Below, one piece after another: positions 1 to 4,615 of a stretch of 5,312 nucleotides of DNA. Source of the DNA: Calditrichaceae bacterium. GTDB taxonomy: Bacteria > Calditrichota > Calditrichia > Calditrichales > Calditrichaceae. The stretch is taken from positions 1 through 5,312 of the forward strand of contig JANTFQ010000183.1 of assembly GCA_024763405.1 (NCBI GenBank), written 5' to 3'. The position numbers and the translations under genes were made by a program. The notes under the pieces are model-generated. The model was not told the origin of the DNA. It did no database searches and worked only from the letters and a program-made list of their open reading frames with translations. How positions within the stretch are numbered: position 1 is the stretch's first letter; each line of letters starts with the position of its first letter.

Positions 1-58
1 CCTCTCCTGAAAGGAGAGGGAGAAAAGAAAGTTCCCCTTCTCCTTGTAGGAGAAGGGG
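1..58. repeat. Paired short hairpins, probable dispersed intergenic repeat
   Basis: Two perfect inverted repeats lie back to back. The first has 7-bp arms (CCTCTCC at 1-7 and GGAGAGG at 13-19) around a 5-base loop. The second has 10-bp arms (CCCCTTCTCC at 34-43 and GGAGAAGGGG at 49-58) around the loop TTGTA. A purine-rich linker (20-33) separates them, and a G-rich tail (79-92) follows. The two hairpins resemble each other in composition, with CTCC/GGAG at the base of each loop. This architecture is typical of REP-like intergenic repeats present in many copies per genome. The arms would also fold in RNA, so the element could end or protect a transcript coming from the left, although no proper T-run follows it. 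Its left edge is cut by the window. Copy number cannot be judged here. Confidence 0.6.
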
Positions 59-145
59 TTTCCACGAAGCGGCCACTTTATGGGGGGATGAGGTATTTAG
101 GACGACAGAAAGAATTATAAAAATTCTCATTATTTTCTGACTTTA

Positions 146-176
146 TGGACAGACATCAAATAAAACTTTTTAGAAT
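146..176 (+). promoter_or_regulatory. Weak candidate promoter for the mla operon
   Basis: TGGACA (146-151) and TAGAAT (171-176) resemble sigma70 -35 and -10 boxes, but the 19-base spacing is longer than optimal. A start near 183 would leave almost no 5' leader before the mlaE ATG at 187, which fits the lack of a recognisable Shine-Dalgarno sequence there. A small 6-bp inverted repeat (111-116 and 122-127) lies upstream. This is a pattern match only, and such matches are common in AT-rich DNA. Confidence 0.2.
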
Positions 177-186
177 AGACCCTTAA

Positions 187-981
187 ATGTTAAAATTTGA
201 TCTTAAAAAAACAATCAATACAATAGGAATCAAAACCATTGGTTTCTTCAAGGGTTATGGCCAGCTCACCATAATGGCCCTCGAAGCGCTTTGGGCTTTC
301 CGCAAAATTCCGAAATATCTACAGCAGATAGTCGAACAGTTTGTCTATATCGGACGCCGTTCCCTGCCGATTGTTATGCTTACTTCCGTCTTCCTCGGTT
401 TAGCGCTTGGGGTTCAGATTGGTACACAGATGAGCGCTTCCACGCCGGCCTGGATTGAGGGCGGTCTTATTTTACGTTCTATTTTATTAGAAATGGGACC
501 GATTATTATCGGTTTAATCCTTTCCGGCCGGGTTGCTTCCGGCATTGCTTCGGAACTGGGCGCCATGAAGGTCACCGAGCAGATTGACGCCCTGCGCGTA
601 CTGGCTATCGATCCCATCGAATATCTTGTGATGCCGCGCATGGTGGCCGCATTAATTGCCATCCCCGTACTGCTGGTCTTTGCCGATACCATCGGAATTT
701 TGTCCGGCTATCTTTCTTCTCATTTTACAATTCATCTTACCTGGGAAGGATTTATCAAAGGTATGCGTCATGTGTTTGATGAGCGGGATGTTTATACCAG
801 CCTGATTAAAGCGCTCATCTTCGGGCAGGTTATTATTTTATTTGGTTCTTTTTTTGGAATTAACTCTAACAGGGGCGCAAAAGGCGTCGGCACTGCCACC
901 ACACATGCCGTGGTCTGGTCTTCCCTGGAAATTCTGGCCCTGGATTATATTATCTCGGCCGTTTTATTTTTTGTTTGGTAA
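187..981 (+). CDS. mlaE: MlaE-family phospholipid ABC transporter permease
   Basis: This 264-residue protein is the inner-membrane permease of an MCE/Mla phospholipid-trafficking ABC system (MlaE/YrbE, formerly DUF140), and the length is normal for the family. The N-terminal part (about 1-58) is an amphipathic, basic interfacial region. Hydrophobic segments follow at about 60-79, 99-117, 150-177, 206-224 and 246-263. The family hallmark is clear at about 101-137: LEMGPIIIGLILSGRVASGI followed by ELGAMKVTEQIDAL. The C-terminal GAKGVGTATTHAVV stretch (230-243) is also typical. The ATG at 187 is the first suitable start; no strong ribosome binding site precedes it. It is the first gene of the operon, with its stop 7 bases before mlaF. 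In the known E. coli complex two MlaE subunits form the lipid path between MlaF below and the MlaD ring above. Transport direction cannot be told from sequence. Confidence 0.95.
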   Translation: MLKFDLKKTINTIGIKTIGFFKGYGQLTIMALEALWAFRKIPKYLQQIVEQFVYIGRRSLPIVMLTSVFLGLALGVQIGTQMSASTPAWIEGGLILRSILLEMGPIIIGLILSGRVASGIASELGAMKVTEQIDALRVLAIDPIEYLVMPRMVAALIAIPVLLVFADTIGILSGYLSSHFTIHLTWEGFIKGMRHVFDERDVYTSLIKALIFGQVIILFGSFFGINSNRGAKGVGTATTHAVVWSSLEILALDYIISAVLFFVW

Positions 982-988
982 AAAACAG

Positions 989-1726
989 ATGCTCGAAATT
1001 ATTAAACTGTCAAAAGCCTTTGGCGCTAAGAAAATTTTAGATGAGACCAGTCTCACTGTTTCGGATCATGAAATTGTGAGCGTCATTGGTATGAGCGGTA
1101 CCGGGAAATCGGTTCTGCTAAAATCTATTATCGGGCTTTTGGCGCCGGACGATGGACAAATTATTTTGGACGGCCAGGATATTACGGATTACAGTGAGCA
1201 GCAATACAATCAGCATGTACGGCCAATTATGAGTATGGTTTTCCAGGAAGGCGCTTTATGGGATTCTATGACGGTCGGGCAAAATATTGATTTGGCTTTA
1301 AAAATCCAAAAACATCTTTCGGAAGAAGAACGCAGTGGCCGTATTGAACAAAGTTTAGAAATGGTTGGCCTGCCGCCCATTCAGGATCAGTATCCCGAAG
1401 AATTAAGCGGCGGCATGATCAAACGGGTCGCCATTGCCCGGGCGATTGCCACACAGCCCAAATATTTACTGTATGATGAACCAACCACCGGCCTGGACCC
1501 GGTTCTCTCGAATATGATTAATGACTTGATTGTCGATTTGAACAACCGTTTGGGTACAACTTCTCTTATAATCAGTCACGACATCTCCGGCGTGGAGCGT
1601 ATTTCGGACCGAATAGGGATGCTTTATGAAGGTAAAATTATCCACAGCTGTTCGGCAAAAGAATTGTGGCAGCAGGATCATGAAATATTCAATCAGTTTA
1701 TTCACGGAAAGGCAAAGATAAAATGA
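989..1726 (+). CDS. mlaF: MlaF-family ABC transporter ATPase
   Basis: This 245-residue cytoplasmic ATPase powers the MlaE permease. All nucleotide-binding motifs are intact: Walker A GMSGTGKS (34-41), Q-loop Gln86 in VFQEGALWDSMTV, signature LSGGMIKRVAIARA (139-152), Walker B LLYDEP with Asp163 and Glu164, the D-loop TTGLDP, and the switch His197 in SHD. The FQEGALWDSMTVGQN stretch and the LSGGM form of the signature are characteristic of the MlaF/Mkl branch rather than of general ABC importers. The frame is open upstream as far as 842, but that part only overlaps mlaE in another frame and has no ABC similarity. The ATG at 989 puts the first beta strand (LEIIKLSKAFG) at the normal N-terminus and leaves a 7-base gap after mlaE. 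The gene overlaps mlaD by 4 bases, suggesting coupled translation. Confidence 0.95.
   Translation: MLEIIKLSKAFGAKKILDETSLTVSDHEIVSVIGMSGTGKSVLLKSIIGLLAPDDGQIILDGQDITDYSEQQYNQHVRPIMSMVFQEGALWDSMTVGQNIDLALKIQKHLSEEERSGRIEQSLEMVGLPPIQDQYPEELSGGMIKRVAIARAIATQPKYLLYDEPTTGLDPVLSNMINDLIVDLNNRLGTTSLIISHDISGVERISDRIGMLYEGKIIHSCSAKELWQQDHEIFNQFIHGKAKIK
1706..1712 (+). promoter_or_regulatory. Ribosome binding site for mlaD
   Basis: GGAAAGG lies inside the last codons of mlaF, 10 bases before the mlaD ATG at 1723. With the ATGA stop-start overlap it supports the 1723 start and translational coupling. It is clearer than anything ahead of mlaE or mlaF. Confidence 0.5.
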
Positions 1727-2586
1727 AAACAAAACAAAATGAATTTGCCATTGGTTTATCTGTAACCATCGCAACCCTGATTGTGATTTTTGCTATCTTA
1801 TGGTTAGGAAAATCAAATTTCCTGGTAAAGGGTCTGCATTTGAATATGATTGTTCAGGATGCCAACGGTTTAAGTATTGGTGATGAAATTTTATATAAGG
1901 GCCTTAATGTCGGCACGATTCAGGATACCGAAATTGGTGCACAGGGGATTTCCATTCAGCTAAAAATTGAGAAAGCGCCGCCGCTTCCAAAAGATTCCCG
2001 CTTTGTCATTAAAAGTATCAATTTATTGGGGGAAATGGCAGTAGAAATTATTCCCGGTAAATCAACTCAGTTTTTAGACTTTGGTGAAACCGTTTATGGG
2101 GAAACAGATAAAGGCCTTGCGGAAATAATGGGCCAGGGGAAACGTCTCGAAACACAAGTGGACAGTATTTTACAAAACATCAATATCCTCTCCGGAAAAC
2201 AAACGCTCCAGAATCTCAATACCCTGCTTGGCTCCTGGCGGAAAACCTCTGAAAATTTAAATCTGCTTATTAACGGTGACCTTAAAAAAGCGACCGGCAA
2301 TCTAAAAGAAATCACGGCACAAAATAAAAAACCAATCCACACGATTCTGGATACGCTTTCCCGGAATGCCGGCAATATCAGTAAAACACTGCATGATTTA
2401 CGCTCTGTCTCCGCCCGGCTTGATTCTGTATTGGCCGGAGTGAATAAGGGTCACGGAACTTTAGGCAAGCTGGTGAAAAACGATTCACTCTACAATAATA
2501 TGGATCGTGCCGTTGAGCACCTTGACTCCCTGATTCTGGATATTAAGAAGCATCCCAAGAAGTATTTCGAAGTAAAAGTATTTTAA
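1723..2586 (+). CDS. mlaD: MlaD-like MCE-domain lipid-binding protein
   Basis: This 287-residue protein is the MCE-domain subunit of the transporter. It has a short basic N-terminus, one membrane anchor (about 8-28) and a single MCE domain at about 36-112. Typical MCE landmarks are DANGLSIGDEILYKGLNVGTI (about 46-66, a conserved GL..GD.V...G..VG pattern) and the closing strand NLLGEMAVEIIPG (100-112). In the known family the MCE domains form a periplasmic hexamer with a central lipid pore. The rest (about 130-270) is largely helical, rich in N, L, T and K, with repeated LxxLxxL-like spacing. It probably makes the helical barrel or coiled coil seen beyond MCE domains. The tail GTLGKLVKNDSLYNN...LDSLILDIKKHPKKYFEVKVF resembles endings I associate with MCE proteins of FCB bacteria. 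It is longer than E. coli MlaD (about 180 residues), the extra being this C-terminal helix. It has no lipobox. It is the last gene of the operon. Confidence 0.92.
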   Translation: MKTKQNEFAIGLSVTIATLIVIFAILWLGKSNFLVKGLHLNMIVQDANGLSIGDEILYKGLNVGTIQDTEIGAQGISIQLKIEKAPPLPKDSRFVIKSINLLGEMAVEIIPGKSTQFLDFGETVYGETDKGLAEIMGQGKRLETQVDSILQNINILSGKQTLQNLNTLLGSWRKTSENLNLLINGDLKKATGNLKEITAQNKKPIHTILDTLSRNAGNISKTLHDLRSVSARLDSVLAGVNKGHGTLGKLVKNDSLYNNMDRAVEHLDSLILDIKKHPKKYFEVKVF

Positions 2587-2639
2587 AATTCTTCCGGGTT
2601 AGCAGGGTAGATTATTTTCTTATTCCAGCGGCTGGTAAT

Positions 2640-2735
2640 CACCTGAAAAAAAGACAGCGCTATGAACTTCACTCTGCCAGAAACCATCTGCGGTTTATTG
2701 AATTTCAAAGAACCCAGACGCGTTTTTTTCAGGTG
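2640..2735. repeat. Nested imperfect palindrome with perfect 13-bp outer arms
   Basis: The outer arms CACCTGAAAAAAA (2640-2652) and TTTTTTTCAGGTG (2723-2735) are perfect reverse complements. Inside them, GAACTTCA (2664-2671) pairs with TGAATTTC (2699-2706) at 7 of 8 positions, and AAACC (2681-2685) pairs with GGTTT (2692-2696) around a 6-base loop. The three nested stems are in register around one centre, so the 96 bases could fold as one long bulged hairpin in DNA or RNA. Function is unknown: it may be a bidirectional transcript end for the convergent genes, a REP/MITE-like relic or a structured RNA. The A7/T7 runs raise the odds of a chance match for the outer stem. Confidence 0.5.
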
Positions 2736-2742
2736 CAATAAA

Positions 2743-2756
2743 TTGTTGTACCGCAA
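2743..2756. repeat. Left arm of 14-bp inverted repeat flanking the toxin-antitoxin pair
   Basis: TTGTTGTACCGCAA is the exact reverse complement of 3460-3473. It ends one base before the stop codon of the toxin gene. Similarity between the two copies continues outward, away from the gene pair, and stops abruptly on the inner side. Confidence 0.6.
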
Positions 2757-2757
2757 A

Positions 2758-3153
2758 TTACCAAATTGTAGAAATTAGTTTAGAGCTTCGTAAATTTTGG
2801 TCAGCTGTAATTAGAAATGAATTTGAATATATGGAAGTTGCTGCAATTATTCGATCTGCAGGGTCAGAATTTATCTCAGAGTCCAGGTTGGTAGAAATAT
2901 CCGCAATTTCAGGAGTAATTGACTGAAATCTATAATTCCTTGTGGCTCGTAGTAAATCTATAAATTCAAGAAAGGGGATTTCAATTTCCAGACGTTTCTT
3001 TGTTATGAGCATTGATATTTCCCACAACGAAATATCACAAAATATTATATTACCAGATTCGTTGGCTTTGTCAAATGCAGATTTTGCCTTTTTACTAAGT
3101 TTCTCAGGCTTTAATGCTTCCCAAATTATTACGTGCGTATCAACTGTAACCAT
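2758..3153 (-). CDS. PIN-domain toxin (VapC/PilT-like ribonuclease)
   Basis: This 131-residue protein is a PIN-domain protein, in known toxin-antitoxin systems a metal-dependent ribonuclease that cuts tRNA, rRNA or mRNA. The acidic active site appears complete: Asp5 in the first strand (VTVDTHVIIW), Glu45 in SLWEIS, Asp97 and Asp100 in DPADRIIAATS, and Asp118 in LITADQNL. The length is normal, and the ending STIW is common in this subgroup. The SLWEIS form and the DPADRIIAA motif place it with the PIN toxins usually paired with Phd-like antitoxins rather than with AbrB-like VapB. Its ATG shares one base with the antitoxin stop (TAATG), so translation is probably coupled. Base composition is AT-rich: four 60-base stretches between 2761 and 3000 average about 35% GC, against 45-60% in sampled parts of mlaE and mlaF, which suggests separate ancestry. 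The RNA target cannot be predicted. Confidence 0.9.
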   Translation of the reverse strand: MVTVDTHVIIWEALKPEKLSKKAKSAFDKANESGNIIFCDISLWEISMLITKKRLEIEIPFLEFIDLLRATRNYRFQSITPEIADISTNLDSEINSDPADRIIAATSIYSNSFLITADQNLRSSKLISTIW

Positions 3154-3383
3154 TAACTATCAGCTTTCCACTTTTCTGAAATCGGTGATAATACATCATA
3201 AATTTTAGCGGATTGCCTTACCTTTGCCAGCTTTTGTTCAGCCAATTTTATTGAGTCTTCCGGAGGAATTAGCTTTGCGACTACTCTTCCTCTGGAAGTG
3301 ATACTTATTGAAGAACCTTTTTCAATATTTTTAAGAATCCGCATTAAATTGGCTCTTAATTCACTTACTGCAATTGATTGCAT
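3153..3383 (-). CDS. Phd/YefM-family antitoxin
   Basis: This 76-residue protein matches the prevent-host-death (Phd/YefM) antitoxin pattern. The N-terminal AVSELRANLMRILKNIEKG (5-23) is the dimerisation and DNA-binding part. It is followed by the strand pair SISITSRGRVVAKLIPP (25-41), where the xITxRGxxVAxLxP motif is diagnostic. The charged C-terminal part (about 46-76, ending SEKWKADS) is expected to be disordered until it wraps the toxin. The gene precedes the toxin, the usual order, and the two overlap by one base. The start is well supported by AAAGGA 7 bases upstream (3391-3396). By family precedent the antitoxin, alone and with the toxin, should repress its own promoter; the palindrome at 3401-3421 is the obvious candidate site. 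Confidence 0.9.
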   Translation of the reverse strand: MQSIAVSELRANLMRILKNIEKGSSISITSRGRVVAKLIPPEDSIKLAEQKLAKVRQSAKIYDVLSPISEKWKADS

Positions 3384-3390
3384 TACGCTT

Positions 3391-3396
3391 TCCTTT
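3391..3396 (-). promoter_or_regulatory. Ribosome binding site for the antitoxin
   Basis: On the - strand this reads AAAGGA, 7 bases before the ATG at 3383. It is a good Shine-Dalgarno match and fixes the antitoxin start. The toxin has no comparable site and probably depends on coupling through the TAATG overlap. Confidence 0.7.
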
Positions 3397-3400
3397 TAAT

Positions 3401-3421
3401 TTGTACAAAAGAAATGTACAA
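3401..3421 (-). promoter_or_regulatory. Palindromic candidate operator of the toxin-antitoxin operon
   Basis: TTGTACA (3401-3407) and TGTACAA (3415-3421) are perfect inverted arms around a 7-base spacer, and each contains the self-complementary hexamer TGTACA. The site lies 17 bases upstream of the antitoxin ATG, where the promoter should be; TACAAA within it could serve as a -10 box. Phd-type antitoxins are known to bind short palindromes over their own promoter, so autoregulation is a reasonable inference. Binding itself is not shown by sequence. Confidence 0.55.
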
Positions 3422-3459
3422 TCAAATAATAACTAAAGCAAATGTTATTAAAGTGTCTC

Positions 3460-3473
3460 TTGCGGTACAACAA
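3460..3473. repeat. Right arm of 14-bp inverted repeat flanking the toxin-antitoxin pair
   Basis: TTGCGGTACAACAA is the exact reverse complement of 2743-2756. A shorter direct copy of part of it, TGCGGTACA, recurs 28 bases downstream (3489-3497). Outward of the 14 bp, the stretch 3477-3492 resembles the matching stretch beyond the left arm (2733 down to 2719 on the - strand), with 13 identities in 15 aligned positions and one gap. The whole bracketed unit, 2743-3473, is 731 bases. Confidence 0.6.
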
Positions 3474-3546
3474 AATCCTGGAAATAAATGCGGTACACCG
3501 TTGGCCCGGCACACGTCTAAGAAGATAATTCCCCAGGTCAACAAGA

Positions 3547-4251
3547 TTATTGCAGGCTGGCTTCTTCCATAATAATATCGTATTTATAACCTGCGCCAAA
3601 GTCTTTGTTTAATACTACTTTCCCTTTAAACGTAACAACGTCTCCCATTTTTACCACGTCATGGGTGGTAATCGTTAAATCGAAGGTTCCGCCGTCTTCG
3701 GTTCCGTCCTGTACATGCACCCAGTTACGGTTCATAATACTTGGATTATATTTGGTTACCTGTCCGCGTACGAGAATGGTTTTCCCCTCGTAAGCAGCGC
3801 GATTGGCCGAAAGTTTGCTGATGGAAACACCACCCTGGGGTTGCTCTACCGAAATGTCCGCCGCAGGCGCTGTTTTTGGATGTTCCGCTGATGCCCCCTT
3901 CATTAAAGACATTCCCGATTGCAGGGGTTTATCACTAATGGATGAAACGAAGAAGATGGAATCGAACGTACGGTTTAATTCCTTACTCTCAAAATTATTC
4001 ATTTCGAGATCCGCTTTATAAAAAACAGTGGTTCCTGTATTGAGCTCTTGCTTTACCGTTGCCAGCCAACTTATTTTTCCATTTTCATCTACCTTAAGAT
4101 AGGTATATGAATTTGTCTGTAGTACTTCTTCGACCACGGCTTTATGTTCGCCTTTTGCCAATGTTTCCGGCGCTTTTTGGGTTTTGTTTTCCTGGCAGGA
4201 GGCTAAATTGATAAGTAGAAGCAGTGATAAAATGTATAAAATAGTACGCAT
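3547..4251 (-). CDS. Lipoprotein with two OB-like domains (NrfJ-like)
   Basis: This 234-residue protein starts with a classical lipoprotein signal: basic MRT, a hydrophobic core and the lipobox LASC with Cys19. Two domains follow. Residues about 36-105 (AVVEEVLQTNSYTYLKVD ... ESKELNRTFDSIFFVSSI) resemble a small beta domain often seen in secreted proteins related to NrfJ. A Pro/Ala/Met linker (about 108-150) leads to an OB-fold-like domain at about 155-231 (GKTILVRGQVTKYNP, RNWVHVQDGT, DVVTFKGKVV, LNKDFGAGYKYDIIMEEA). The frame is open to an ATG at 4347, but that adds 32 polar residues before the signal peptide. The ATG at 4251 is preceded by AAAGGA at 6 bases and gives a normal signal, so I chose it. 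The protein should sit in a membrane facing the periplasm. Similar domains occur near cytochrome and metal-related genes, but the role is unknown and no ligand residues stand out. Confidence 0.82.
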   Translation of the reverse strand: MRTILYILSLLLLINLASCQENKTQKAPETLAKGEHKAVVEEVLQTNSYTYLKVDENGKISWLATVKQELNTGTTVFYKADLEMNNFESKELNRTFDSIFFVSSISDKPLQSGMSLMKGASAEHPKTAPAADISVEQPQGGVSISKLSANRAAYEGKTILVRGQVTKYNPSIMNRNWVHVQDGTEDGGTFDLTITTHDVVKMGDVVTFKGKVVLNKDFGAGYKYDIIMEEASLQ

Positions 4252-4257
4252 CTGATT

Positions 4258-4263
4258 TCCTTT
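4258..4263 (-). promoter_or_regulatory. Ribosome binding site deciding the lipoprotein start
   Basis: On the - strand this reads AAAGGA, 6 bases upstream of the ATG at 4251. It favours that start over the in-frame ATG at 4347, which would put 32 residues in front of the signal peptide. Confidence 0.65.
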
Positions 4264-4358
4264 TATTTGGTTTAATTTTTTCGCGTAGAATATACCATTG
4301 CCGGGGATAAAATTAAAATTTTTATAAGGGATTGCATTGCTTTCCAATTTTTTGATAA

Positions 4359-4388
4359 TGTCAATCTTTCAACTATATTTTAGTTGAA
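4359..4388 (-). promoter_or_regulatory. Palindrome next to a candidate -35 box for the lipoprotein
   Basis: TTCAACTA (4368-4375) and TAGTTGAA (4381-4388) form a perfect 8-bp inverted repeat with a 5-base centre. On the - strand it is followed after 3 bases by a consensus -35 hexamer, TTGACA (4364 to 4359). No good -10 box lies at the expected 16-18 bases (the best is AGCAAT). The pairing of a dyad with a -35 hexamer suggests a regulator site for the lipoprotein gene. It could also act on the divergent gene, or be chance in AT-rich DNA. Confidence 0.3.
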
Positions 4389-4615
4389 CCGGTCACTATT
4401 GATTTACACAAATAATTGAAAACTGAAATTAGTGTAACCAATCTTGCAATACCCTTACAATTCTCAATTTTTATCTTTTATATTTCCAATAATTATTTAA
4501 ATTACGACAAGCAACGTTTATTAAAATGGATACGACGGTTCCCGGTAATCCCATTATATCTTATTAATTTTTACAACCTGCCCTGGAGATAAACGATTTA
4601 GGCAACGGATTTTAT

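Larger units (their letters stand above)
2587..2757. other. Spacer between mlaD and the toxin gene
   Basis: This 171-base non-coding stretch lies between the convergent ends of mlaD and the PIN toxin gene. It contains a nested palindrome (2640-2735) and one arm of a 14-bp inverted repeat (2743-2756). No GC-rich hairpin followed by a T-run is visible on either strand, so I cannot call a terminator for either transcript. A - strand frame is open from 2774 to a stop at 2583-2585, but it has no ribosome binding site. Confidence 0.6.
4252..4615. other. AT-rich divergent intergenic region
   Basis: These 364 bases separate the divergent lipoprotein and barrel-protein genes and should hold both promoters. 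I see an 8-bp inverted repeat (4368-4388), a TTGACA hexamer facing the lipoprotein (- strand, 4364 to 4359) and long AT-rich runs (about 4465-4505). No RNA gene, riboswitch or further reading frame with a credible start was recognised. Confidence 0.6.

Noticed and set aside
842..988. N-terminal extension of the MlaF reading frame back to 842
   Set aside because: The extra 49 residues overlap mlaE in another frame, show no ABC-domain similarity, and would push the first beta strand out of its normal place. The ATG at 989 fits family length.
1466..1774. 102-codon - strand frame across the mlaF-mlaD junction
   Set aside because: It is antisense to two well-supported genes, with no domain and no start signal.
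2640..2735. Integron attC site carrying the toxin-antitoxin pair as a cassette
   Set aside because: The nested palindrome and nearby small genes suggested it, but I found no matching RYYYAAC/GTTRRRY core pair at the ends, and no integrase or second cassette is in view.
2942..3208. 88-codon + strand frame opposite the PIN toxin
   Set aside because: It is antisense to a gene with a complete PIN active site and has no recognisable domain.
3378..3572. 64-codon + strand frame between the antitoxin and lipoprotein genes
   Set aside because: It runs across the candidate operator, the inverted-repeat arm and the end of the lipoprotein gene, lacks a credible start signal, and its translation is not recognisable.
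4252..4347. Upstream ATG at 4347 for the lipoprotein
   Set aside because: It would put 32 polar residues before a clear lipoprotein signal peptide, while the ATG at 4251 has a good ribosome binding site.
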